A stretch of 64,000 bases of DNA from CAVXXD01 sp963765625 (GCA_963765625.1 CAVXXD010000010.1:124001-188000); one strand, 5' to 3'; counted from the stretch's first letter, positions 47,711 through 57,765 are shown. Notes: generated by a model not told the origin, from the letters alone. Numbers and translations are program-made.

Positions 47711-49185
47711 AAGACGGCGGAGGCGGAGACCTCACCACCCGTACCGTCAAGGGGCTGATGTGGTCCGGTACCAACCAACTGGCTTCCCAGGTCTTCCAGA
47801 TGGCCACCAAAATCATCCTGGCCAGACTGCTGGCACCCGAATACTTCGGCCTGGTGGGCATGGCCCTCATCTTCACCAACTTCATTCAGCTGGTCAACGA
47901 GCTGGGGCTGGGAGCGGCTATCGTGCAGAAAAAGGAGATCGAGGAGCGCCACCTCTCCACCGCGTTCTACGCCAGTATAGGGATCAGCCTGGTGATGTTC
48001 ATCCTCGGGGTGGCCCTGTCTCCCCTCATCGCTTCTTTCTTCAAGCAGGACCAGGTCCAGCCCATCGTGGCCTGGCTCTCCTTCGGTTTCTTCCTGGGCT
48101 CCTTCAGCACCATCCACCGGACCATTCTCCAGCGGCGCCTGGATTTCCGGCACATCGCCATGGTCGACATAGCGGGAGTGCTGGTCACCGGGGTGCTCTC
48201 CGTCAGCCTGGCCCTGGCCGGGGCGGGAGTGTGGAGCCTGGTGGTCGGCAGCCTGGCAGGAACCGTCGTCAGGTCGATAGCCATGTGGGTTGTGAACGAC
48301 TGGAGGCCGAAGTGGTTGTTCGACCGGAAAGCCTTCCGCGAACTCTTCGACTTCGGCAAACACGTCCTGGGCTCACGCCTGCTGAACTATGCCGACACCA
48401 ATACCGATTATCTCGTCGTGGGACGGCTGCTCAACCCCACCGACCTCGGCATATATACCATGGCTTACAACCTGGCGGTCTTTCCCCTGACCCAGGTTTC
48501 CCAGACCATCAGCAAGGTGACCTTTCCGGCTTTCTCGGCTATCCAGGACGAGACCGCCAAGCTGAGAAGAAGCTACCTCCAGGCGGTGCGTTACACCAGC
48601 CTGGTCACCTTTCCCGCACTGGTGGGGATGGCGTTGGTCGCGCCGTACTTCGTGACGGTGATCCTGGGCGAGAAGTGGCTGGGCATGATCGCGCCGCTGC
48701 AGTGGCTATGCGGCTACGGGATACTGGCCAGCGTGAGTCATCATACCGGTTCGGTTTTGCTGAGCCGAGGAAGAGCGGACATCCAGTTCCGTTTCAACCT
48801 GGTCACCGTCATCGCCTATCCCGCGGCTATCATCGTCGGGGTCAACTTCGGCATCACCGGGGTGGCGGCGGCCACGACCCTGATGGGATTCTTCGTGTTC
48901 CTGATGGTCCAGATCGTCACCTCCCGCCAGATAGACCTGAAAGCCAGGGACTTCATGGCTGCCCTGGCCCCCGCTATCCTCTGCACGACGGTGATGGCTT
49001 GCGCCGTGATCATCTTCCGGGGGATATGCGAGATCGCCTCTCTGTCGGATCTAGTAGCCCTGGTGGGGTCGGTCACCGTCGGGCTGATCACCTACCCACT
49101 GGCCATACGCCTCAGGGATAGAATAGTGATATCCGAGTTGAAGGAGATCCTGAAGAAAGGTTTCCGCCGTGACAAGTCAAAGTAA
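47707..49185 (+). CDS. Lipid-linked oligosaccharide flippase (Wzx/MOP family), second copy
   Basis: 492 residues from GTG 47707 (GTGA overlap). About 14 membrane segments; TVKGLMWSGTNQLASQV, ILARLLAPEYFGLVGMA and NELGLGAAIVQKKEIEE parallel the island flippase at 30306. It should export the repeat unit built by the genes around it. The gene is free of frameshifts, in contrast to the six genes before it. Confidence 0.92.
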   Translation: MKDGGGGDLTTRTVKGLMWSGTNQLASQVFQMATKIILARLLAPEYFGLVGMALIFTNFIQLVNELGLGAAIVQKKEIEERHLSTAFYASIGISLVMFILGVALSPLIASFFKQDQVQPIVAWLSFGFFLGSFSTIHRTILQRRLDFRHIAMVDIAGVLVTGVLSVSLALAGAGVWSLVVGSLAGTVVRSIAMWVVNDWRPKWLFDRKAFRELFDFGKHVLGSRLLNYADTNTDYLVVGRLLNPTDLGIYTMAYNLAVFPLTQVSQTISKVTFPAFSAIQDETAKLRRSYLQAVRYTSLVTFPALVGMALVAPYFVTVILGEKWLGMIAPLQWLCGYGILASVSHHTGSVLLSRGRADIQFRFNLVTVIAYPAAIIVGVNFGITGVAAATTLMGFFVFLMVQIVTSRQIDLKARDFMAALAPAILCTTVMACAVIIFRGICEIASLSDLVALVGSVTVGLITYPLAIRLRDRIVISELKEILKKGFRRDKSK

Positions 49186-50368
49186 GACGGTAGCCCATTA
49201 CAAGGCCGGAAGTTACCTGCCCCTGACCGAGGGGTGGATACACAGCCAGGTCAGCCGGCTCGAACGATACAGCCCGGTGGTCTGGTGCCACTGGCGGGAA
49301 AACCCCGACGCCTATCCGGTAGCCCGGGCGAGGAGCATGGAGTTGGGGCCGGAGGCGGGGCGGGCCTGGCACGCGTTCAACTGGCACAGCTACCTGCGGC
49401 TCAAGTTTTACCCGCCGATGGCCTGGTACTTCTGGCGAGACCGCCCCAGCCTCGTCCATGCCCACTTCGGGCCCGCCGGGTACGACGCCCTGCGCCTGGC
49501 CAGGCTGGCCCGCGTTCCCCTGGTGACCTCCTTCTACGGTTTCGACCTGGACTCGCTGCCATCCCGCTGGCCGAAATGGAACAAGCGCTACCGGGACCTC
49601 TTCACCCACGGCGACCTCTTTCTGGCGGAAGGCGAGCACATGCGCGGACGCCTCATCGAGATGGGCTGCCCGGAATCCAGGGTGATGGTGCAGCACCTCG
49701 GAGCGGACCTGGAGAGGCTGCCCTTCCGCCCCAGGCACCTGGAGGCCGACGGAGAAACCAGGGTGTTGCTGGCGGCAAGCTTCCGGGAAAAGAAAGGCAT
49801 ACCCCTGGCGGCGGAAGCGCTGGGCCTGGCGGTCAGGTCCGACCCGGGTTTGAAGATCAGGCTGACCATCATCGGCGACGCGCGCCCCGGCAACCCGGCC
49901 GAACAGGCCGAGAAGTCGCGGTTGACGGAACTCATTCGGGAATACCGCCTCCAGAACCGGGTCGATCTACTTGGCTACCAGCCCTACGGCACTTTCCTGG
50001 AGCAACTCTATCTCAACCACATCTTCATGGCGCCCAGCCGCACCGCCGCGGATGGGGACTGCGAGGGGGGCGCCCCGGTCTCCCTCATTGAAGCCTCGGC
50101 CTCCGGCATGCCCATCCTGTCCACCCTCCACTGCGACATCCCCGAGGTCGTGCCGGCCGGAAGCAGCGGTTTTCTGGTAAAAGAAGGAGACACCGAGGCC
50201 CTGGCGGAACGCCTGACCTTTCTGGCCGGCAATCCCGAAACCTGGGAGAAGATGGGGGCCGCGGGACGCAGACACGTAGAGGAGCAGTTCGACCAGGAGC
50301 GGCAGGCCCACCGTCTCGAGGACGTCTACGACCGGCTGCTTTTCGGCAATAAGGAGAGATCCCGTTGA
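49169..50368 (+). CDS. Family 4 glycosyltransferase
   Basis: 399 residues from GTG 49169, overlapping the flippase end by 17 nt. VHAHFGPAGYDALRLARLA and TSFYGFDLDSLP in the acceptor domain, LLAASFREKKGIPLAAEAL at the interdomain strand, and the donor site GGAPVSLIEASASGMPILST with DIPEVVP identify a GT4 similar to colanic-acid-type WcaL enzymes. Retaining mechanism expected; the sugar is unknown. Confidence 0.87.
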   Translation: MTSQSKTVAHYKAGSYLPLTEGWIHSQVSRLERYSPVVWCHWRENPDAYPVARARSMELGPEAGRAWHAFNWHSYLRLKFYPPMAWYFWRDRPSLVHAHFGPAGYDALRLARLARVPLVTSFYGFDLDSLPSRWPKWNKRYRDLFTHGDLFLAEGEHMRGRLIEMGCPESRVMVQHLGADLERLPFRPRHLEADGETRVLLAASFREKKGIPLAAEALGLAVRSDPGLKIRLTIIGDARPGNPAEQAEKSRLTELIREYRLQNRVDLLGYQPYGTFLEQLYLNHIFMAPSRTAADGDCEGGAPVSLIEASASGMPILSTLHCDIPEVVPAGSSGFLVKEGDTEALAERLTFLAGNPETWEKMGAAGRRHVEEQFDQERQAHRLEDVYDRLLFGNKERSR

Positions 50369-51114
50369 AAAAAAAGGTCACATTGACGATGAATTTGCCT
50401 GCCTGGGCTTATCTCCCGCTGAAGCGGGCACAGCGACTGCTTTCCCGAACCGGGCCACATGAAAAGGACGGAAAGGCCCTGAACCTGTCGGGCGACCGGG
50501 ACATCGAGAACTCCTGGATAGTCTCGCATATGCCGCCCGGCCCGGGTGCAGCCCTTGATTTCGGCTGCGGGAAAAACCCCCTGGGGCTCTCCGCCGCCAT
50601 GTGTGGTTTTGACGTCACCGCGGTGGACCTGCTCGTGCCTCCCTGGTCCTTCTCACACCCCCGCCTCTCTTTCGTCCGGGGCGACCTGCTCTGCCTGGAC
50701 CTGCCGGTAAACCACTTCGACCTGGTGATAAACTGCTCCGTGGTCGAACATGTGGGGTTGACCGACCGCTACGACATCACCGACGGCAAGCCCGAGGGAG
50801 ATCTTGAATCCATGGCCAGGCTAAGAGAGCTCATGAAGCCGGGAGGGACCATGCTACTGACGATCCCCGTTGGCATTGACGAAGTCGTGCTCCCGCTGCA
50901 CCGCGTCTATGGTCCCGTCAGACTGCCCAGGCTCATCGAGGGTTTCGAGATAGAGAACGAGTCATTCTGGGTCAAGAACGAGATCAACCACTGGGTCGAA
51001 TGCGCTCGCCGGGTAGCCCTGGCCTTTAAAGCAGAAGGAGGACCGGCCAGTTCAAAACCACCGGTTTACGCATTGGGATGCTTTGTGCTGAAGGTCCCGG
51101 GGAAGACCGGCTGA
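50365..51114 (+). CDS. SAM-dependent methyltransferase
   Basis: 249 residues from TTG 50365 (TTGA overlap with the previous stop; AAGGAGAG 6 nt upstream). Motif I is ALDFGCGKNPLGLSAAM, followed by VTAVDLL, DLVINCSVVEHVG and LMKPGGTMLLTIPVG. The N-terminus has a basic amphipathic stretch (PLKRAQRLLSRTG) that may touch the membrane. It probably methylates a sugar hydroxyl or a chain end in the glycan pathway. Confidence 0.82.
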   Translation: MKKKVTLTMNLPAWAYLPLKRAQRLLSRTGPHEKDGKALNLSGDRDIENSWIVSHMPPGPGAALDFGCGKNPLGLSAAMCGFDVTAVDLLVPPWSFSHPRLSFVRGDLLCLDLPVNHFDLVINCSVVEHVGLTDRYDITDGKPEGDLESMARLRELMKPGGTMLLTIPVGIDEVVLPLHRVYGPVRLPRLIEGFEIENESFWVKNEINHWVECARRVALAFKAEGGPASSKPPVYALGCFVLKVPGKTG

Positions 51115-51115
51115 G

Positions 51116-52036
51116 ATGGAAATATCCCCGGATGTCAGCGTTATACTGCCCACCTACAACCGGGCGCACACTCTGACCGCCTCTATCGAGAGCGTGCTGG
51201 CCCAGACCCACGAAAGCCTCGAACTCATCGTGGTCGACGACGGTTCGACTGACAACACGCCCGATCTGATCGGAGCCTTCAGCGACCCCCGGCTGGTCTA
51301 TATCCGCTATCAGCCCAACCGGGGAGCGGCCCACGCCCGCAATGTGGGCCTGGAAGCCGCCCGCGGGGAATTCTTCGCCTTTCAGGACTCCGACGACCTC
51401 TGGCGGGCCGACAAACTCTCCCGCCAGGTGGAGGCCCTTGGTTCGGCCGGGCCTGACACCGGGGTGGTCTACACCGACATGCTCTTCCTCAGCACGTCGG
51501 GCGAGAAGGTGCGTCGTCCCATTCCCGAGGTGCGCCGGGGCATCCTGGTCAACCCCGATACCCACGACTACCAGGTGCTCTTCCTGGGCATACAGACGGT
51601 AATGGCGCGGCGTTCCTGTTTCGAGGAGGCCGGGCGGTTCGACGAAAGCCTGCCCCGCTTCATCGACCTCGAACTCCTGCTGCGCTTCTCGCGGGCCTAC
51701 CACTTCATCCACCTGAAAGAAGAGCTGGTGGAACACCGCTCCGAGCCGGGTATCAGCTCGAACCCCTACACGGAATACCTGGCGCGCCGCCGCCTGCTCG
51801 AAACGTACGCGGCGGAGATCCCGAACGACCCTGCTTTCCTGGCCTGGCAATACTCCTCCATGGCGCGGGCGCTGATCCGCAGCGGCCGCTTCCGGGAAGG
51901 CCGGTACTACATGTTCAAGGCCGCCCGGAAGAAGCCCTCTGTCGAGTACGTGGGCCCCGCCCTCTTCTCGCTGGCGGGGCCACGGGTCTACCAGTGGTCG
52001 CAGTCAGCCTTCCGCCGGTTGTCGGGAAAAGGCTAG
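51116..52036 (+). CDS. Family 2 glycosyltransferase
   Basis: 306 residues starting 1 nt after the methyltransferase stop. VSVILPTYNRAHTLTASI, LIVVDDGSTDNTPDL, FQDSDDLWRADKL (metal-binding DSDD) and FDESLPRFIDLELLLRFSR are standard GT2 motifs. Strongly similar in layout to the GT2 at 29387. It ends with a helical C-terminus rich in Arg/Lys (FKAARKKP). Confidence 0.87.
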   Translation: MEISPDVSVILPTYNRAHTLTASIESVLAQTHESLELIVVDDGSTDNTPDLIGAFSDPRLVYIRYQPNRGAAHARNVGLEAARGEFFAFQDSDDLWRADKLSRQVEALGSAGPDTGVVYTDMLFLSTSGEKVRRPIPEVRRGILVNPDTHDYQVLFLGIQTVMARRSCFEEAGRFDESLPRFIDLELLLRFSRAYHFIHLKEELVEHRSEPGISSNPYTEYLARRRLLETYAAEIPNDPAFLAWQYSSMARALIRSGRFREGRYYMFKAARKKPSVEYVGPALFSLAGPRVYQWSQSAFRRLSGKG

Positions 52037-52045
52037 GACAGCGGC

Positions 52046-53311
52046 GTGGGTGTGATCTCGTTCGGTAGACGCCAACTGCTGAGGGGAGCGGGAAGGGTCA
52101 CCGCCCCTCTGGCAAAGCCCCGCCATGGAGGGTGGTGCTGGATCCAGGACCCCCGGGCGGTTCATTTCCACGGAGACCGTGACCGCACCTATTTCGGCTG
52201 GTGCGACAATAACGCCAGCGGCAGGATCATGGCAGGGTGGCTTGACCATGAGAGCGGGGAGACCGCGCAGGCGATGGTCTCCCCCCACGGCCAGCACGAC
52301 GACCACTCCGCCCCAGCCATGCTGGTGGTGGAAGGCCGCCTCTGGGTCTTCTGGTCGGGGCACAACTCCGGCGGCCTCCGCTTAAGAAAGGCCAGGGAAC
52401 CCGAGTCCATCTCCGGCTGGGAAAGGGAAAGCAGGATCACGGCGGAAAGAGCCGTCACCTACGCCAACCCGGTGATGGTGAACGGCGGCAGGCACCACCG
52501 CAGGGTGTATGTTTTCTTTCGTGATTCCCTCCATGCGTCAGGGCACGGCCGCCCTATCCGCATGACCTGGTGCGACTATCCTTACGAAGAGCGGGCATGG
52601 GCTCCAGTGGTTACTCTTATCCACCCCAACGCCCGCGGCGAAACCTTGAGCGAGACCTACGTCAAGGTCAAAGCGTCAGGGGAGAGCATCCATGTCGCCT
52701 GCTCCTCCGACAACCACAACGATTGGCCTTCCTACCGGGACATCTACTGGTTCTGCTCGGAGGACGGGGGCGAGACCTGGAAGACCCATTCATCCAACCT
52801 CGAGCTCCCCATCAGCCTGAACGACATGGAGCCGGCATTCAGAAGTGGGGAGACAAACTCCTGGATATGGGACCTGGCCCTGGATGGCAGGGGCTTTCCG
52901 CGCGTCGCCTTCGCCCACCACCTCGACCGGCCGGACAACCACCAATACCAGTCGGTGAGCTGGGACGGCTCCGAGTGGGCGGACGCGAAGATATGCGGCA
53001 GCGGGCGGGGAGGTCTCTGCGACGGCCAGCCCTTCTATTCCGGCGGGGTCTGCCTCGACCACGACGACCCCGACACATGCTTCTGCTCGGTGGCGCCCCG
53101 GGCGGGCGGACACCTGGAGATACGGGAATTCCGCTACAGTACCGCGGAGTGTAGATGGGACCCGGTTCGATACCTCACGGAAGACAGTGGCACCGACAAC
53201 ATCCGCCCGGTGGCCCCCCGCGATTCCCGACCGCCCTGCCGGGTGATGTGGATGAAAGGGGAGTACCCCGCCTACACCGACTACCCCACCACCATCGAAT
53301 GGGGAACATGA
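52046..53311 (+). CDS. BNR-repeat (BNR_4-like) beta-propeller protein
   Basis: 421 residues from GTG 52046. WCWIQDPRAVHFHGDRDRTYFGW and MAGWLDHESGE at the start, the Asp-box-like SEDGGETWK near residue 245, and FAHHLDRPDNHQYQSVSWDG resemble the BNR_4 family of sialidase-fold propellers, some of which are polysaccharide lyases or hydrolases. There is no convincing signal peptide, so cytosolic action or a misplaced start must be considered. A role in trimming or sensing the glycan is inference from the neighbourhood. Confidence 0.6.
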   Translation: MGVISFGRRQLLRGAGRVTAPLAKPRHGGWCWIQDPRAVHFHGDRDRTYFGWCDNNASGRIMAGWLDHESGETAQAMVSPHGQHDDHSAPAMLVVEGRLWVFWSGHNSGGLRLRKAREPESISGWERESRITAERAVTYANPVMVNGGRHHRRVYVFFRDSLHASGHGRPIRMTWCDYPYEERAWAPVVTLIHPNARGETLSETYVKVKASGESIHVACSSDNHNDWPSYRDIYWFCSEDGGETWKTHSSNLELPISLNDMEPAFRSGETNSWIWDLALDGRGFPRVAFAHHLDRPDNHQYQSVSWDGSEWADAKICGSGRGGLCDGQPFYSGGVCLDHDDPDTCFCSVAPRAGGHLEIREFRYSTAECRWDPVRYLTEDSGTDNIRPVAPRDSRPPCRVMWMKGEYPAYTDYPTTIEWGT

Positions 53312-53315
53312 CCGG

Positions 53316-54470
53316 TCAGACAATGGTCTCGATTATGCCGTTCATCTTCCCGCCCCAGGTCTCCCAGTTGAAATGCTCTTCGTAGGCGTCGCGGCAGGAC
53401 ACCCGCAGGGCCTGGTACGACGCCTGGTCGCTCCAGAGCTTCTCGATCCTTTCCGCGTACTCCGCTCCCCCCGCCTGCAGCGGCAGGATCGTTCCGTTTC
53501 TCCCCTCGATGACGATGTCCGGGACGCCGCCCGTGTCCGCGGCCGCCACCGGCAGGGCGAAAGCGGCGGACTCGCTGAGGACGAAACCGCTGTTCTCGGC
53601 CCGGCTGGGAAAGAGCAAGAAGTCCGCTCGCAGGAACAGGTCGTCCAGGGCCTTCGCCTGGGCCTCATTGTTCTTGTCCAGGAAAGGGATGACCCGCATG
53701 CGGGGGTGCTTGAAAGCTTCCGGGGGCCGGCAGCCGCACACCGTCAGAGAGGCCTCGATGCCGCCTTTCCCCAATTCGACCAGTGTGTCAAAAGCGATCG
53801 GGCCGCCTTTCCTCTCCCAGTTCACGCCGACGAAGAGGAGTTCGCAGCGGGAAGAGGCGGGATGGTCGAGGACTCGCTCGCGCCCCGGCACTTCCATCAG
53901 GTTGGGACCGTGGAAGAGGATGTTGACCTTGTCCGGCGGGGCCCCGTAGTGCTCGACGGCGGAGCGGGCCGCCCAGGCGGAAGGAAAGACGAGGGCGCGG
54001 GCCTTGCCGATGGCCGCGGCCTCTATGGCTTCACCCTGACGGGAGGAACGTGCCGCCAGGTTGGAGTAGAGCGGGTAGTAGTCCCGGGCCAGGTCGAAAG
54101 TGGTGTCCGAAAAATAGATGATGGGGATGTCGGTCTCCAGGAAAGCGATCTCGGTTGCGGCCTCCGGGGCGAAGAGCAGGTCGTACCGCTTTTCCTTCAG
54201 GGCCCGCCCGAACTTCCGGGCGTAGTCCCGGGAGAGTGAGAAGGTGTGGAGGAAATCGTAGCCCTTGCCGGTGAGCGCCCGGTAGGCGAGACGAATGAGT
54301 TTTCCACGCCCGAGGGCCCGGGAACGCACCGGGCCGAGGAGGTCGACCTCGCCGCAGTGATCGCTCAAGGCCCTGGCCGAATTGTAGTAGACGCCGGAGG
54401 AATCGACGCGGTCGCGGGGGTCTCCCGCGGTGACCACGGCTATGCGCGGTCGCTCGTTTCTTGCGGCCAT
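53316..54470 (-). CDS. Family 4 glycosyltransferase
   Basis: 384 residues. RIAVVTAGDPRDRVDSSGVYY opens the acceptor domain; ELLFVGVNWERKGGPIAFDTLV begins the donor domain; FPSRAENSGFVLSESAAFALPVAA with GGVPDIVIEGRNG is the donor-binding E(x7)E site. Retaining GT-B enzyme, sugar unknown. Convergent with the BNR gene (4-nt gap) and at the end of a minus-strand group of three membrane and glycan genes. Confidence 0.87.
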   Translation of the reverse strand: MAARNERPRIAVVTAGDPRDRVDSSGVYYNSARALSDHCGEVDLLGPVRSRALGRGKLIRLAYRALTGKGYDFLHTFSLSRDYARKFGRALKEKRYDLLFAPEAATEIAFLETDIPIIYFSDTTFDLARDYYPLYSNLAARSSRQGEAIEAAAIGKARALVFPSAWAARSAVEHYGAPPDKVNILFHGPNLMEVPGRERVLDHPASSRCELLFVGVNWERKGGPIAFDTLVELGKGGIEASLTVCGCRPPEAFKHPRMRVIPFLDKNNEAQAKALDDLFLRADFLLFPSRAENSGFVLSESAAFALPVAAADTGGVPDIVIEGRNGTILPLQAGGAEYAERIEKLWSDQASYQALRVSCRDAYEEHFNWETWGGKMNGIIETIV

Positions 54471-54477
54471 GCCCCGA

Positions 54478-56286
54478 TCAACCCCCCCCTCCGTCCGTCC
54501 TGATACTGACGACCAGGATGCGGAATTCCTGGTTCACCACCTGCGTGGGCACGCTGACCTGGGTTAGCGCGACGCGATAATCCATGGAGAGCCAGGTGTT
54601 TTCGTAACCCCCACGGTGCAGCTCGCTGGTGGGCTGCAGGTATCGTATGTCCACGTCGGTCTCGTAGACTATGGTGACGTCCTTGACGGCAACCGAGTCG
54701 TCGAAGATGCTACCGCCCTGCCCGTAGTACCTGAAGAAATTGTCCTGGTTGGTGACCAGGTAGACCTCGCCCGCCCCGTTGAGGCTCTCCCGGCTCAGCC
54801 GCCTCCAGGGGGTCACTTCGCGGTTGTCCGTCCCGTCAATGCTGCGAAGGGTGCTGCTGATGCTGTAGTCGCCCAGGATGAATCTGTCCACCAGTACCGT
54901 CGCCCCATCCGGCAGCTGCCGGGAGACCTCGTCACTAAGGGCCACGGTGCCGCCATGGTCCCGCAACGGCAACACCGGCCAGGCGATGACCACGGTAAGC
55001 GCCAGGAAAGCGGCGGCGACGGCCAGCGCCTGGCCTCGCTTCAGGCGGAACACCACCACGCTGAAAGAGACGAAGGACAGGGGGATGACCACGGCCACGA
55101 ACCTCCTCAGGAGCCAGGGCAGATCAAAGAAGATACTGGGCTTGAGGAAGAAGTAGAAGAACGGGAGCGTGGCCAGAAGCAGGAATACGGCAAAGGCCCG
55201 GTTCTTCTTCTCCAGGATGAGGAGTATGAAGAAGGGGGGTATCAGAAGCAGGGCCGGCAGTATGCCGAACTTCAGCATGACCCAGAAGGAATAATTGGCC
55301 TGGTTTCCGCGAAGGGTGTTCTGCGTGGGAGCGCTGTCGGCCCCGCCCCCGGAACCGCTGCCGGAGATGGTCTCCCCGTACTTCTTTTCCAGGTGATAGT
55401 ACCCGCCTGCGGCGCTGGCCAACATCACCACCAGCAGCACGACGAAGAGGATGGTGGGAAAGGCGGCGCGGGGGCTGCGCTTTATGAACGCGTAGAGTGC
55501 AGCCGCGAGGCACACCCCCAGGACGAGCAGACCCTCCATCCTCACGAAGCCGGGCATAGGGGCGATGAGCATGAGCAAGGCCAGGTCGATTTTGAAGCTT
55601 GGCCTGGGCGTGAGGCAACGGTAGAGCAGGTAGAAACAGATCCAACAGAGCGAGAAGAAGAATATCTCGTTGACGGTCCGGCGCATGAACCAGGCAAAGG
55701 GAAAGGAGAGGGTGATGAGGAGCAGGGAGAGCAGGGCCGGCCGGAAGTCGCCGCTCAACTCCCTGACCAGCATGTAGACGCAAACGAGCGCCAGGCAGGC
55801 GGTGATCACGTTGGTCAGCCGGAAGCCCGCCACTCCCAGCAGGCCATAGAGCTCGGCGTCCCACACCGTGTTGAGAAAGAGCCGGCTGTCACCGCCGTTG
55901 AGAGAGGGGTAAGGGAGGTTGCCGTGGTCGGCCAGGTAGATGGCGTTGTTGGAATATAGCGCCTCGTCCCGGTACCCGAAACTGTCGTGGAACAGCCAGA
56001 AACCGGTTATGAATATCACCACTATCAGCGCCAGGGCCAGCCAGAAGGCCAGCCGGTCCCTGCCGGCTCCGATGTCGAGGTAAGGGGTGACCGGCACCTT
56101 GACCAGCCACCAGGCGGCAAAGGTCGCCGCTACGGAGACCGCCAGAATGGCCGGTGGGTTGAACGCCTTGAGAAGGGCGGCCAGCCAGGCCACCCATAGG
56201 TTCACCGCCAGGAAAAGCAAGGCGAGGGGAAACGTCCCCATCCTCTTCCTGTCACGAGCCTCGAAGCCCTCTCGCGCGAGCTCCAT
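54478..56286 (-). CDS. GT-C-like multispan membrane protein
   Basis: 602 residues from ATG 56286 (longer frame rejected as shadow). About 12 membrane segments; the first large loop carries DSFGYRDEALYSNNAIYL, where the acidic RDEALY fits the catalytic loop of PMT/ArnT-type GT-C enzymes, and a C-terminal extracytoplasmic domain of about 170 residues follows. It probably uses a polyprenyl-phosphate donor on the outer face. It starts 2 nt after the unknown gene at 56289, so the two are one transcript. Confidence 0.65.
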   Translation of the reverse strand: MELAREGFEARDRKRMGTFPLALLFLAVNLWVAWLAALLKAFNPPAILAVSVAATFAAWWLVKVPVTPYLDIGAGRDRLAFWLALALIVVIFITGFWLFHDSFGYRDEALYSNNAIYLADHGNLPYPSLNGGDSRLFLNTVWDAELYGLLGVAGFRLTNVITACLALVCVYMLVRELSGDFRPALLSLLLITLSFPFAWFMRRTVNEIFFFSLCWICFYLLYRCLTPRPSFKIDLALLMLIAPMPGFVRMEGLLVLGVCLAAALYAFIKRSPRAAFPTILFVVLLVVMLASAAGGYYHLEKKYGETISGSGSGGGADSAPTQNTLRGNQANYSFWVMLKFGILPALLLIPPFFILLILEKKNRAFAVFLLLATLPFFYFFLKPSIFFDLPWLLRRFVAVVIPLSFVSFSVVVFRLKRGQALAVAAAFLALTVVIAWPVLPLRDHGGTVALSDEVSRQLPDGATVLVDRFILGDYSISSTLRSIDGTDNREVTPWRRLSRESLNGAGEVYLVTNQDNFFRYYGQGGSIFDDSVAVKDVTIVYETDVDIRYLQPTSELHRGGYENTWLSMDYRVALTQVSVPTQVVNQEFRILVVSIRTDGGGG

Positions 56287-56288
56287 CT

Positions 56289-57765
56289 TCACTCCAGCCG
56301 CAGGCGCAGGCGGGTCAGGGCCGCCTCCGTCCCGATCTTCTCGATGACGATATTCAGGGTCGAACCGCCGATACCCAGTGCCCGCAGGTCGAGATCCCTG
56401 CCGCACGTTATGCGGGTATCTTCCCTCTCCGGGACGATGTAGCCGCGGGTGAGGATGAGGGAATAACTGTCGACCGTGCTCGACCACAGGGGTTGGAGAT
56501 AGTTGAGGCCCGGCTCGAAAACGGTGTCGGGCTTGAAGGAGAAACCGGTGTCCGGCATCTCCAGTATGATGCTTCCCGGGTTCCTGATCTCCATCTCGTA
56601 ATCGCCCCGCTCCACTTCCGCATGGGCCGAGACTATGCCTGAGGCTTCCACCTGCTCCAACCCGATGAGGGCCTCTCCCCCCACCGACACCGAGCGTTCG
56701 ATCTGGGGCTGCCAGGTGGTGGCGGAAAGGGTGCCCCCGTTCGTGGCGACGTACAGGTCCAGCCGGTCGATGTTCCGCTTCTGGCTGAGGCCCGTCTCTA
56801 CGGGGTCGAAGAGAAAGACCTGGTCGACGAAGGCGGACCTGACCGCGTTGGTGGAGAGGCTGGTGACGATGTAATCCTTACCGGAAGCCTCGTTGCCGAT
56901 CTCCAGCCGGTAGGAACCGTTGTCCACGCCTTCCAGGACGATGCTCTTCCGCTGCTCCTCTCCTTCGTATCCCATCTCGTTACCGATGTTTCCGTCATCG
57001 TCCATCATTTCGGAGTAGATGGCCTTGTTCTCTTTGTAGACCTTCAGGCTCACGTCGTCGGCTCCTTCCGACGCGGTTCAGGTCCGACTTGGAGATATCG
57101 ACCTGCAGCCGGTTGTCGTTGACGACCATCTCGAACTTGTGCGGGCCCCGCAGCGGCATCACCAGCTGCTCCGAAACGGGGCCCCCCTCCGCTTCTCCCC
57201 TCGCCAGCACTTCGCCCCCGGAGCATCCCGCCAGCCCGATGGACTCGTCCGTGTCGGCGGCATAGTTGAAGAAATCCTCCATGCTGGCGAAACGGCCGCC
57301 TTTCTGGTACAGGGTGTAATCACCGGAACTGAGAGTGCTCCAGTCCCCGTCTTCCAGCCCCTTGATGTACAGGGGGGTCTCGACGGTGACCCTGGTGGCA
57401 TCCGACACCCGCAGCCAGAGTTGCTCGGGCATGCTGTACAGCTCCTCTTCGAAGATCAGCCTCGAGGTCTCCGTCCCCCGTGTGTCAAGATACATCTGGG
57501 TAAACCGCTTCTCCAGAAAAAGCCCGCTGACCTCGTAGGCATTCTCGCTGTCCAGGTTGACCACCGTGACCTCGCTCTCCACGTCGCTCTTCTCAGAGGT
57601 GTCATCGTACTGCTTGAGGGAGAGGGTGTATTCGACGGTTATGTCCTTGAGCAGGTAGGTAGAGAGGGGGATGTAGCCCAGGATGAGCATGATGATGATG
57701 GCCGGGGCGACCATCCCGGCAACTCTCGACTTGACGCTCTTCTTTCCGTTCCCGGAGCCTTCCAT
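56289..57765 (-). CDS. Membrane-anchored extracytoplasmic protein, function unknown (one frameshift)
   Basis: About 491 residues after dropping one extra A near 57063. A basic N-terminus (MEGSGNGKKSVKSRV) and one membrane helix (IIIMLILGYIPLSTYLL) are followed by a long, beta-rich, acidic outer domain with no motif I recognise. VTVVNLDSENAYEVSGLF and IVLEGVDNGSYRLEIGNEAS suggest jelly-roll or immunoglobulin-like modules. Co-transcribed with the GT-C-like gene, it may be an accessory or substrate-binding partner. No close family can be named. Confidence 0.6.
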
